Source of the DNA: WHSV01 sp050694055 | Lineage (GTDB): Bacteria; Actinomycetota; CADDZG01; WHSQ01 | DNA length: 64,000 bases | NCBI GenBank assembly: GCA_050694055.1 | Contig: JBOGWX010000108.1 | Location: 49,913-113,912 of the forward strand | Direction: 5' to 3' | Shown here: piece after piece, positions 25,078-32,722 of the stretch | How the letters are laid out: every line of letters begins with the position of its first letter | How positions within the stretch are numbered: position 1 is the stretch's first letter | Position numbers and translations under genes: made by a program | The notes under the pieces: model-generated | Database searches by the model: none | The model's input: only the letters and a program-made list of their open reading frames with translations | What the model was told of the DNA's origin: nothing

Positions 25078-26220
25078 CTACAGACCGTAAGTCTTGCCGA
25101 TCAGATCACGCATGATCTCGGACGTGCCTCCCCCGATCGGGCCCAGACGTGAGTCGCGCCAGGCACGTTCCGCTTGAAACTCCGTCGTGTAGCCGTAGCC
25201 ACCATGGATCTGCAGGCACTCGTCGGCGACGTGAAAGGCCAGCTCGCTCGAGTGCAGCTTCGCCATGGCCGCCTCGCGCATCGGGTTGTCGTCGCTCTGG
25301 AATTTGCGCAGCGCAAGGTAGGTGAGCGATCGGCTCGCCTCGATGCGCGTGGCCATGTCGGCGAACCGATGCCGCCACGCCTGGAACTTACCGATGGGGC
25401 GGCCGAACGCAGTTCGATTCAGCGCATAGGAGCGAGCGACCTCGTAAGAATGTTGCGCCGCGACCACCTGCGACAACGCCATCACCAGTCGCTCCCACGC
25501 GAAGTTGCGCATGATCGCATGAAACCCGGTTCCCTCGTCGCCGAGTTTGAAGTCATCACCTACCCGCACGTCCGCGAGCGAGATCTCTCCCGTCTTGCTC
25601 GTGCGCCAGCCAAGCGTGGGGATGCGCCGAGCCTCGAAGCCTGCCGCGCCGGACTCCACCACGAAGAGAGTGATCTCCTCGTGTCCCCCCTCGGGGTCCG
25701 TTTTCGCAGCAACCACGACGAAATCGGCCCACTCGCCGTTCGTGATGAACATCTTGGCGCCGTTGATGACCCACCCATCTCCATCGCGACGCGCCGTCGT
25801 GCGGAGGTTGGCTACGTCGCTTCCCGCGTCCGGTTCGGTTACACCGAGCGCTCCGATCTTCTCGCCCGCCAGAGCGGGAACGAGCCATCGTTGGTGTTGC
25901 TCGGGCGATCCGAAGTTGTAGAGATAGAGACAGGCCAGATCCTTGTGCGCGCCGAGAGCTGCGGCTACGCCACCCGAGCCGCAGCGCGTAAGCTCCTCGG
26001 TCACGACGGCGTCCGCAATGAAATCGGGGCCCGAACCGCCGACGTCGGGGGGAAACTTCATACCGAGGAGCCCGAGCTCACCGGCGCGCGCGAAGACGTC
26101 TCGAGGAAACTCCGCGGCGCGCTCCCACTCGTCTGCATGGGGACGTAGTTCCCTGTCGACGAAAGACCGGACCGATCGTCGCAACTCGTCGTGCTCTGGG
26201 GTGAAGAGGCCGTAGTGAAT
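25078..26220 (-). CDS. Acyl-CoA dehydrogenase with apparent ATT start
   Basis: 380 residues. Acyl-CoA dehydrogenase blocks are intact: GVTEPDAGSDVANLRT (FAD/substrate), ITNGEWADFVVV, RTAFGRPIGKFQAWRH, IHGGYGYTTEFQAERAWRD (the Glu after GYGY is the usual catalytic base region) and GGGTSEIMRDLIG. It oxidises an acyl-CoA to the enoyl-CoA using FAD and electron-transfer flavoprotein. No ATG, GTG or TTG fits: the stop of the preceding gene and this frame meet as TGATT, with GGAGG seven bases upstream. Counting from ATT the N-terminus aligns exactly with its paralogue (IHYGLFTPEHDEL against MSDWPFSPEHDEL). Substrate chain length unknown. Confidence 0.88.
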   Translation of the reverse strand: MHYGLFTPEHDELRRSVRSFVDRELRPHADEWERAAEFPRDVFARAGELGLLGMKFPPDVGGSGPDFIADAVVTEELTRCGSGGVAAALGAHKDLACLYLYNFGSPEQHQRWLVPALAGEKIGALGVTEPDAGSDVANLRTTARRDGDGWVINGAKMFITNGEWADFVVVAAKTDPEGGHEEITLFVVESGAAGFEARRIPTLGWRTSKTGEISLADVRVGDDFKLGDEGTGFHAIMRNFAWERLVMALSQVVAAQHSYEVARSYALNRTAFGRPIGKFQAWRHRFADMATRIEASRSLTYLALRKFQSDDNPMREAAMAKLHSSELAFHVADECLQIHGGYGYTTEFQAERAWRDSRLGPIGGGTSEIMRDLIGKTYGL

Positions 26221-27365
26221 CAGAATCCCTCCAGCTTGCCGATGACCTCTCGCATGATCTCGTCCGTTCCGCCTCCGATACGGATCAGGCGGGCGTCTCG
26301 CCAGGCGCGTTGAACCGGGAACTCCATCGCGTAGCCGTATCCACCGAAGATCTGCAGCGCCTTGTCTGCGACTTTCCACGCCACCTGCCCCGTTAGGAGC
26401 TTGGCCATTGAGATCTCCCGCACCGGGTACTCGCCACGGTTGACTCGATCCGCGGCGGCGTAGACGAGCTGCTGCGCGGCTGTGATCTCGGTTGCCAAGT
26501 CGGCGAGCGCGTGCCTGAGCGCCTGATGCTTGCCTATGGGCCTGCCGAACGCCTTCCGCTCTTGCGCGTACCGCAGCGCGGTTTCGAACATCCGTTGCGC
26601 ACCGGCGATCGCTCCCGCCGCGCCGGCGAGCCGCTCACCCTGCAGCTCCCACGAGATGTTGTAGAAGCCTTCGCCCTCCTTGCCGAGAAGGTTCTCCTCC
26701 GAGAGAAACATGTCGGTGAAGGCGATCTCGGCGGTGTCGGATGTATGCATGCCGACTTTGTCGAGCGTGCGGGTCACTTCGAATCCGTCGCTGTCGGTGT
26801 CGACAACGAACAGTGAGAGGCCGTGGTGTTCTGCCTTCGAGTCGGACCTGGCGACCAGCGTCATCGCGTGAGCGCGCCGCCCGTTGGTGATGAAGGTCTT
26901 GCGCCCGTTCACGATATAGCCGCCGTCCACCCGCCGAGCGGTCGTCTTGATCGACGCAACATCGCTGCCGGCGTCGGGCTCGGAGATTCCAAGACAGAAG
27001 ATCTTCTCACCGGCGAGCGCGGGGACCAGATACTTCTTGCGCTGCTCCTCGCTCCCAAACTTGTAGACCGGAGGTACGGCCATATCGGTCTGCACCGCGA
27101 CGGCCATTGCGACGCCACCCGAATTGCAGCGGGTCATCTCCTCCGCGAGAACGATCTGGCACAGGTAATCACCACCGCCACCGCCGTACTCCTCGGGGTA
27201 GCTCAACCCGAGGAAGCCCAGCTCTCCCAGGCGTTCGAAGACCCAGTTTGGAAAATCCCTTGCCTTCTCCCACTCGTCGGCTCGAGGAGCGAGTTCCGCT
27301 TCGACGAAGGCCCGGATGGAGCTCCGGAGCTCATCGTGCTCGGGCGAGAAGGGCCAGTCACTCAT
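26220..27365 (-). CDS. Acyl-CoA dehydrogenase
   Basis: 381 residues from ATG at 27365; an upstream extension to 27419 is not family-like. Motifs: SEPDAGSDVASIKTTARR, ITNGRRAHAMTLV, RKAFGRPIGKHQALRHALADL, IFGGYGYAMEFPVQRAWRDARLIRIGGGTDEIMREVIG. It is a close paralogue of the next gene downstream, sharing the PEHDELR start. The pair overlap by one base and were probably produced by tandem duplication, then specialised for different acyl chains. The FAD-dependent reaction is that of fatty acid or branched-chain beta-oxidation. It is divergent from the TlpA-like gene across about 90 bases. Confidence 0.95.
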   Translation of the reverse strand: MSDWPFSPEHDELRSSIRAFVEAELAPRADEWEKARDFPNWVFERLGELGFLGLSYPEEYGGGGGDYLCQIVLAEEMTRCNSGGVAMAVAVQTDMAVPPVYKFGSEEQRKKYLVPALAGEKIFCLGISEPDAGSDVASIKTTARRVDGGYIVNGRKTFITNGRRAHAMTLVARSDSKAEHHGLSLFVVDTDSDGFEVTRTLDKVGMHTSDTAEIAFTDMFLSEENLLGKEGEGFYNISWELQGERLAGAAGAIAGAQRMFETALRYAQERKAFGRPIGKHQALRHALADLATEITAAQQLVYAAADRVNRGEYPVREISMAKLLTGQVAWKVADKALQIFGGYGYAMEFPVQRAWRDARLIRIGGGTDEIMREVIGKLEGF

Positions 27366-27452
27366 ATCGAGACAACCGTAAGCGAAGGCTCGCGCCGGTT
27401 CGCCGAAATTGACATGCATCCATAAGAGCCAGCATCAACGAACATAGGGGTT

Positions 27453-27992
27453 ATGAGACGGTCATCGGCGGCCTACCTCCTTGCGGTCATAGCACTGATC
27501 GCAGTGCTCGGTGCGTGCGCGGGCGAATCCACCTCGGTCGATCCTCCCGCTAGGAGCAACGACGGGGCGGCGGGCGAGACGCCGGGCGACTCGTTGAAGA
27601 CCGCACCCGACTTCTCATTCGAGACCTTCGAGGGAACCACCTTCAGCCTCGCCGAGCAGAAGGGCACTGCCGTAGTGCTGAACTTCTGGGAATCGTGGTG
27701 ACCGACATGCCGGGGCGAACAGCCCGACCTCAACCAGTTGGCTGAGGAGTACGAGGGCCGAGCGGTCTTCGCGGGAGTGTCGAACAACGACACGATCGAG
27801 GACGGTATCGATTACGTCGAGGAATTCCGCGTCCCCTACGCGATGGGACATGCCCCCGAGATCTGGACCGCCTACGACGATCCCGTGCGGCCGAGCACGA
27901 TCGTGATCGACGCCGACGGCAACATCGCAACCGTGGTGACGGGCCCGGTCAGCTACGAGGGCATGAAGCGGATCCTCGATCAGGTGACCTAG
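27453..27992 (+). CDS. TlpA/thioredoxin-like lipoprotein, probable selenoprotein (UxxC)
   Basis: 180 codons including an in-frame TGA at 27699-27701 (codon 83). The N-terminus is a lipoprotein signal with lipobox LGAC (Cys22). The redoxin domain then reads APDFSFETFEGTTFSLAEQKG, VVLNFWESW, TGA, PTCRGEQPDLNQLAEEY. TlpA proteins have WCPxC here, so the TGA stands exactly where the first active-site Cys belongs. The frame stays open and family-like to 27992, including RVPYAMGHAPEIWTAYDDPVRPSTIVIDADG (cis-Pro region). A short GC hairpin lies just after the TGA. Selenocysteine insertion is the best reading; a Cys-to-stop point mutation is the alternative. The product would reduce disulfides outside the membrane. 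Confidence 0.82.
27702..27730 (+). promoter_or_regulatory. Candidate bacterial SECIS hairpin downstream of the TGA codon
   Basis: Within the coding sequence, GGGC-GAACA-GCCC can form a 4-bp stem whose loop starts with G at +16 after the TGA. A shifted form pairs CGGG with CCCG (8-base loop). Both fit loosely what is known of bacterial SECIS elements, which place a small hairpin with a loop G soon after the UGA. The stem is short, so support is moderate. Confidence 0.4.
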
Positions 27993-28030
27993 ACCGGAGA
28001 GCACTTTTTGCGGAGGCCTTCCTCGAGCAC

Positions 28031-28516
28031 TTAGGCCCGGGTGGCTTTCCAGGCCTCGAAGTCGTCCGGAAGCCGCGACCCGCCCCTGGGTGGATCTCTG
28101 CCGTCGAGCCACGACCTGTGCTTCTTGTCGTTCTCGAGCAGCACCCATTCGTAGCCGTAGCTACGCGGTCCCGCCCAGAACGGTTCGATCCACAGCTCGT
28201 GCTTGAGCTCGGCGATGGCCGCATAGCCGAAGCGTGGCCGCTTGGTCCAGAAGCCGGCGACGTCGTGGATGGGGGCGTTGCGCACCCGCATGCGAATCTC
28301 CTTGGGTGAGGAGAACTCTCCTCTCCAGCAGATCTCGACGCGCGCCTTCGCAACGAACAAACCACCGTGCAACTGCACCCACACGACGTCGTTCTCGAAA
28401 GCGCCGGTCTTGTGAGCGGGTCCGGGTCTCTCGCGCATCTCGATCGCATAGCCGAGCTCCGGACGGCGCGCCTTTCCGGTGAGATGCTCGAGCCTTCGAA
28501 TCAACACGTGGTCCAC
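28031..28516 (-). CDS. Conserved hypothetical protein, possibly PUA/ASCH-like
   Basis: 161 residues from GTG at 28516. The central segment VVWVQLHGGLFVAKARVEICWRGEF and RPRFGYAAIAELKHELWIEPFWAGPRSYGYEWVLLEND looks like a compact beta-rich domain, similar in pattern to PUA-superfamily (ASCH/EVE) nucleic-acid binding modules. I cannot assign a function. It has no signal peptide. It is convergent with the TlpA-like gene and lies downstream of the third acyl-CoA dehydrogenase on the same strand, 54 bases after that stop in genomic order. It may start at an internal codon. Confidence 0.65.
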   Translation of the reverse strand: MDHVLIRRLEHLTGKARRPELGYAIEMRERPGPAHKTGAFENDVVWVQLHGGLFVAKARVEICWRGEFSSPKEIRMRVRNAPIHDVAGFWTKRPRFGYAAIAELKHELWIEPFWAGPRSYGYEWVLLENDKKHRSWLDGRDPPRGGSRLPDDFEAWKATRA

Positions 28517-28570
28517 GCCGGTCTTCCCTGTCGTGCCGCCCTTAGCTTCGCGCCCCCGCTTCGCCGGTTT

Positions 28571-29725
28571 TCAATGCTCTTCCAACAAACCCCTTGCGAT
28601 GATCATCTTCTGGATCTCAGACGTGCCTCCACCGATCGAGATCAACTTCGCATCGCGCATCGAGCGCTCGATCGGATACTCCTTGATGTAGCCGTAACCA
28701 CCGAAGATCTGCGTCCCCTCGACTGCATTGCGCATGGCGGCATCGGCCACGAACAACTTGGCGACGCTCGCCTCGGTCTGATGTGGGAGTCCCTCCTGTT
28801 TCAGCCACGCGGCTCGATAGAGGAGGAGCCGGGCCGCGTCGAGGTGCGCCTTCATGTCGGCCAGCTTGTGCTGAATGGCCTGCTGGTGCGCGATCGGCTT
28901 TCCGAAGGCCACTCGTTCCTTGGCGTAGGCAATCGAGGCTCTCAGCGAAGCCTTCATGCCGCCCACGGACGAAGCGATCATCACCGTGCGCTCCCAATCG
29001 AAGCATTCGAACGCGATGGCCCACAAGGCCGAGCCCTCGGTCCCCAGCAGGTTGGCGTGCGGCACGCGGCAATCGTCGAAGTGCAGCAAGGATAACGGCG
29101 ACGAACGCGTCCCCATCTTGTCGAGGTCGCGCCCCACCGAGAAGCCGGAGGTACCCCGTTCCACGATGAAGGCGCTCACGCCGTGCCCCGGTCCCGCTTC
29201 AGGGTCGGTAACGGCCATGACGATCACAGTGTCGGCGATCGAGCCGTTGGTGATGAAGATCTTGGATCCGTTCAGGATCCAGTCGTCGCCGTCCCGAGTG
29301 GCCCTGCACTTGATGGAGGCGGCGTCGGAGCCGGCCTCGGGCTCGGTGATGGCCATCGCACCGATGTGCTCGCCGGTGGTGAGCCTGGGAAGATACTTCT
29401 TCTGCTCCTCGTTACCGTGGAGCCAGATGGGGACGGTTCCGATGGTGACGTGTGCCCCGACGCTCAGTCCGAGCCCGGCGTCGTGTCCTCCTTCGGCGAG
29501 GGCCTCGAGGGCCAGACAGGTGGTGATGATGTCGGCCCCCGAGCCCCCGTAGCGCTCGGGCACGGGAAGCCCCAGCAGACCGAAATCGCCGAGCTTGCTC
29601 CACAGGTCTCGATCGAAGCGACCCTCGACGTCGCGCTCGTGCGCACCCGGCTCGACCACGCCGGCGGCGAAGTCGTGCACGGACTTGTAAAAGGCCAGCT
29701 GCTCTTCACTGTGCCGAAAGTCCAT
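28571..29725 (-). CDS. Acyl-CoA dehydrogenase (third in window)
   Basis: 384 residues. Motifs: MAITEPEAGSDAASIKCRATRDGDDWILNGSKIFITNG, ERVAFGKPIAHQQAIQHKLADM, GTQIFGGYGYIKEYPIERSMRDAKLISIGGGTSEIQKMIIARGL. The FAD-binding, substrate-binding and helical C-terminal domains are all complete. It is more distant from the other two than they are from each other and begins MDFRHSEEQLAFYKSVHDFA, a start common in short- or branched-chain dehydrogenases. The reaction is alpha,beta-oxidation of an acyl-CoA with electrons passed to ETF. No ETF or thiolase gene is nearby. Confidence 0.95.
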   Translation of the reverse strand: MDFRHSEEQLAFYKSVHDFAAGVVEPGAHERDVEGRFDRDLWSKLGDFGLLGLPVPERYGGSGADIITTCLALEALAEGGHDAGLGLSVGAHVTIGTVPIWLHGNEEQKKYLPRLTTGEHIGAMAITEPEAGSDAASIKCRATRDGDDWILNGSKIFITNGSIADTVIVMAVTDPEAGPGHGVSAFIVERGTSGFSVGRDLDKMGTRSSPLSLLHFDDCRVPHANLLGTEGSALWAIAFECFDWERTVMIASSVGGMKASLRASIAYAKERVAFGKPIAHQQAIQHKLADMKAHLDAARLLLYRAAWLKQEGLPHQTEASVAKLFVADAAMRNAVEGTQIFGGYGYIKEYPIERSMRDAKLISIGGGTSEIQKMIIARGLLEEH

Positions 29726-29890
29726 GGCGAAAACCTTAGCGTCGCGACGCCGGGGGTGCGTCGGCGGGCGCCCTTGGCGCGCTTCAGCATCGCCATCCAG
29801 CTTTTCGTCTCAACACGCATCGCGATCCGGCCAAGGGCTCGGGGCGGACCAGACCCCGGATCGAGTTCGCTCGGCGGACCCAACGCTGGA

Positions 29891-30313
29891 TCAGGTTTCG
29901 TCGAGAGCCTGGGCCAGCTTCAATCCGACGATGACGGCACCGACCGAGCTGGCCAGGCCGAGCATCCGGCGCAGCGGCGGAAGTCCGCCCCAGTTCGACA
30001 GCGTGCTCACCGCGTCCGATGCGTCGGCCAGCGCGCCGGCCTCGAGCCACCCCCTCACGTTGCCGTCGTTCTCCAGAGCCACCATGGTCCCCAGCGCCAG
30101 AGCCGCGTCCCGGCCCCCGAGGCTGCGCAGCGCCATCTTGGAGGTCGTCGAGTACTCCTCGTGGCCCGTCCACCAGCGGCCGAGGGTCCGAGGAAAGAAC
30201 AAGAAACCGGCCCCGATGCCGAGTCTGATGAAAGACAGGATCTGGACCATCTCGCGATCGTCGACATCGGGCACGGTCACCGACTGCTTGCTGCCACCAA
30301 AGAACAACGCCAT
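29891..30313 (-). CDS. Small membrane protein, unknown
   Basis: 140 residues. Hydrophobic stretches lie at about 27-42 (SFIRLGIGAGFLFFP), 66-80 and 112-132 (LGLASSVGAVIVGLKLA). A RWWTGHEEYS loop and GGRDAALALGTMVALEN follow a pattern seen in actinobacterial DUF4267-like small integral membrane proteins, though I am not certain of that family. It sits between the Nudix gene and the acyl-CoA dehydrogenase, all on the minus strand. The 165 bases between it and the dehydrogenase start hold no gene. Confidence 0.6.
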   Translation of the reverse strand: MALFFGGSKQSVTVPDVDDREMVQILSFIRLGIGAGFLFFPRTLGRWWTGHEEYSTTSKMALRSLGGRDAALALGTMVALENDGNVRGWLEAGALADASDAVSTLSNWGGLPPLRRMLGLASSVGAVIVGLKLAQALDET

Positions 30314-30338
30314 GCTGTGCTCCTCCTCTTTGTGCCGT

Positions 30339-30860
30339 CTATCCCGAACTGCGCTCCGTAACCCTCCTCAGTACCGCCTTTGCGAGCTCCTTGTCGTGCG
30401 GCCAGGCCCACTCGAGGTCGTCGAGCTCGCCATCGGTCGCCCAGCGGGTCTCCGCCACGTCGTCTGCAGGAGTCACCTCGCCCGCAACCAGGCGGGCCGC
30501 GAACCCAAGCGACAGCACCCAGTCCCCCTCGTCGCCGTAGGTATGCGGCACCCCCTGCACGAAGTCATCGAACGAGACGTCGATCTCGATTCCCAGCTCC
30601 TCTCTCATCTCGCGGCGCAGACCCTCGAGCGGGGGCTCGCCGGGCAGGAGAAAACCGCCGGGGGTGTCGGCCTTGCCCTTCTTGGGCTCGACCCCCCGCA
30701 CCGCCACGAGCACCCTCCCGTCGGCCACGATCGCCGCCGTGACCGTCGGCGCGGAGTTCCTATACCAGGCCCGCCCGCAGTTGGGGCAGCTCGAGCCGCC
30801 CTCGGAGCTCGGGCCGTCGAGCTTGGTCGCACATGCCGGGCAGTAGACGAACGGCTTCAC
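30339..30860 (-). CDS. Nudix hydrolase with N-terminal zinc ribbon
   Basis: 173 residues. The N-terminus has CPAC and CPNC pairs (Cys 7, 10, 25, 28) of a zinc ribbon, as in NudC-like enzymes. The Nudix box is perfect: G-x5-E-x7-REMREELGI, from GGFLLPGE through REELGIEI. It hydrolyses a nucleoside diphosphate linked to another moiety; NAD pyrophosphatase or ADP-ribose hydrolysis are possible but the substrate is not determined by the motif. It overlaps the cobalamin adenosyltransferase stop region by 4 bases (ATGA type), so the two genes are translationally coupled. Confidence 0.93.
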   Translation of the reverse strand: MKPFVYCPACATKLDGPSSEGGSSCPNCGRAWYRNSAPTVTAAIVADGRVLVAVRGVEPKKGKADTPGGFLLPGEPPLEGLRREMREELGIEIDVSFDDFVQGVPHTYGDEGDWVLSLGFAARLVAGEVTPADDVAETRWATDGELDDLEWAWPHDKELAKAVLRRVTERSSG

Positions 30861-31417
30861 GTCCGCTCCCGCGAGGGCGCGGGAGTCACCCCGGCCGCCG
30901 CCTCGTGGTGCCGCGCCAGCACGAACAGCAGATCGGACACCCGATTCAGCCAGCGCAAGATCTCGGGGTCGGGCAGGATGCCCGCCTTGTCCATCGTCAC
31001 GGCCCGCCGCTCGGCCCGGCGGATCGTCGAGCGAGCGAGATCCAGGCCGGCCGAGCCCGGCGTCCCGCCCGGCAGGATGAACTCCTGCGGAAGGGGGTGC
31101 TCGGCGGTGAGCTCGTCGATCTCCCGCTCGGCCCGCTCGGTCATCTCCGGCGTGACCCTCGAGACGCCGTCCTGGAGCTTGGACTGGTTGGCCTCGGCCG
31201 TGGCGAGGTGGGCGCCGCAGACGAACATCTCCCGCTGAAGGCGCACCACGATGTCCCCGACCCGCTCGACCAGGCCCCCGGCGCGGGCGAGGCCCAGGGC
31301 GGACACCGTCTCGTCGATCGTCCCGTAGACGTCGGTGCGGATGTCGTCCTTGGCGACCCGGCCCCCGTAAAGCAGGCCGGTGGATCCCTTATCGCCCTTC
31401 TTCGTATAGATCTTCAT
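30857..31417 (-). CDS. Cob(I)yrinic acid a,c-diamide adenosyltransferase (PduO type)
   Basis: 186 residues. The N-terminal ATP-binding signature MKIYTKKGDKGSTGLLYGGRVAKDD and the C-terminal RSTIRRAERRAVTM and RWLNRVSDLLFVLAR motifs are those of PduO-type ATP:co(I)rrinoid adenosyltransferases. It transfers the 5'-deoxyadenosyl group of ATP to cobalt(I), giving coenzyme B12. It is the first gene of a coupled pair with the Nudix hydrolase. No B12-dependent enzyme is seen in the window. The C-terminus has a short unconserved tail. Confidence 0.95.
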   Translation of the reverse strand: MKIYTKKGDKGSTGLLYGGRVAKDDIRTDVYGTIDETVSALGLARAGGLVERVGDIVVRLQREMFVCGAHLATAEANQSKLQDGVSRVTPEMTERAEREIDELTAEHPLPQEFILPGGTPGSAGLDLARSTIRRAERRAVTMDKAGILPDPEILRWLNRVSDLLFVLARHHEAAAGVTPAPSRERT

Positions 31418-31582
31418 GATTTGTGCTCCTCCTGCGAGCCGAACCCGGAGCCGAAAACTACTTCGTTAGTACGAACACCCTTCTCGCGGCTGCACCTCGC
31501 TTATATGCTCAACGGCGTTGACACTTCCCTACCTCAGTCGGGAATGCCGGGGGACGGCATCTGAGCTCTTAAGGAGGAGTAT

Positions 31583-32683
31583 TTGCGAACGCGTATGAAA
31601 TGGTTCGCCGCGCTAATCATGGTACTGGCGATGTTCGTCGCCGCCTGCGCCGAGGAAGAAGAACCAACCGAAGCCGGTGGCGACGACACCGGCGAGACGG
31701 AGAGCGTCGATTTCCTGGCCTGCCAGGTAACCGACACCGGTGGCGTGGACGACAAGTCGTTCAACCAGACGGCCTACAAGGGGCTCGAGGACGCCAGGGA
31801 CGAGCTCGGTATCGAGATCCAGGTGCTCGAGTCACAGAACCCGAACGACTTCGAACCCAACATCCAGTCGTTCATCCAGCAGGAATGTGACCTCATCGTC
31901 ACGGTCGGATTCCTGCTCGGCGACGCCACGGCCGCGGCGGCCGAGGACAACCCCGACCAAAAATTCGCCATCGTCGACGTCGACTTCTTCGACCCAGAAG
32001 CCGGCGAGGACATCACCTACGACAACGTCCAAGAGCTGACCTTCGGCACCGACCAGGCCGCGTTCCTCGCCGGCTACCTCTCCGCGGGCGTAAGCGAATC
32101 GGGCACGCTGGGCACCTTCGGCGGCATCAACATTCCGCCGGTGACCATCTTCATGAGCGGCTTCCAGGAGGGCATGGACTACTACAACGAGCAAAACGAC
32201 GCGCAGGTCGAGCTCGAGGGTTGGGACAACGCGAACCCCGAGGGGGGCCTGTTCACCGGAGACTTCGAGAACCAGGACAACGGACGCAACGTGACCGAGA
32301 ACCTGCTTGGCGAGGGAGCCGACATCGTGATGCCGGTTGCCGGCCCGGTGGGACTCGGCTCCGCCGCTGCGATACAGGACGCCGGCGAAGGTGCCCTCGT
32401 GTGGGTCGACACCGACGGTTGCGTCAGCGTCGAAGAGTTCTGTGACCTCTTCTTGACCTCGGTCTTGAAGAACATGGACGTCGCCGTGTTCACCGCGATC
32501 GAGTCGGCCATCAACGACGAGTTCGAGGGCGGGCTGTATACCGGAACGCTCGAGAACGGCGGGGTCGGGATAGCTCCGTACCACGAGTTCGAGGACCAGA
32601 TCGATGACGAGCTCAAGACCCAGGTCGAGGACATCCAGCAGCAGATCATCGACGGCGAGATCACCGTCGGCCAGGGCGGCTAG
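31583..32683 (+). CDS. BMP-family nucleoside-binding lipoprotein of an ABC importer
   Basis: 366 residues from TTG at 31583, which has AAGGAGGAG ideally placed upstream; the internal ATG at 31595 is a weaker choice. A lipoprotein signal ends in FVAAC (Cys22), then an acidic Glu/Thr linker and the BMP domain: CQVTDTGGVDDKSFNQTAYKGLEDA, FGTDQAAFLAGYLSAG, GTFGGINIPPVTIFMSGFQEGMDYYNEQ, ADIVMPVAGPVGLGSAAAIQD. BMP proteins (PnrA-like) bind purine or other nucleosides outside the cell and deliver them to the membrane permease. It is the first gene of a seven-gene uptake and salvage operon ending with PNP. Confidence 0.95.
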   Translation: MRTRMKWFAALIMVLAMFVAACAEEEEPTEAGGDDTGETESVDFLACQVTDTGGVDDKSFNQTAYKGLEDARDELGIEIQVLESQNPNDFEPNIQSFIQQECDLIVTVGFLLGDATAAAAEDNPDQKFAIVDVDFFDPEAGEDITYDNVQELTFGTDQAAFLAGYLSAGVSESGTLGTFGGINIPPVTIFMSGFQEGMDYYNEQNDAQVELEGWDNANPEGGLFTGDFENQDNGRNVTENLLGEGADIVMPVAGPVGLGSAAAIQDAGEGALVWVDTDGCVSVEEFCDLFLTSVLKNMDVAVFTAIESAINDEFEGGLYTGTLENGGVGIAPYHEFEDQIDDELKTQVEDIQQQIIDGEITVGQGG

Positions 32684-32699
32684 AAGGAGCCTGCCAATC

Positions 32700-32715
32700 G
32701 AAGGCTGTAGCCTTC
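32700..32715 (+). other. Intercistronic hairpin after the BMP lipoprotein gene
   Basis: GAAGGC-TGTA-GCCTTC between the binding-protein stop and the ATPase start. Such hairpins commonly protect the upstream message so that binding protein exceeds transporter; an attenuator is possible too. Confidence 0.5.
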
Positions 32716-32722
32716 TGAACCG

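Noticed and set aside
27453..27992. TlpA gene as a simple pseudogene or TGA recoded genome-wide
   Set aside because: TGA ends many other genes here, so no recoding; the stop is at the active-site Cys and the rest of the gene is intact, which favours selenocysteine.
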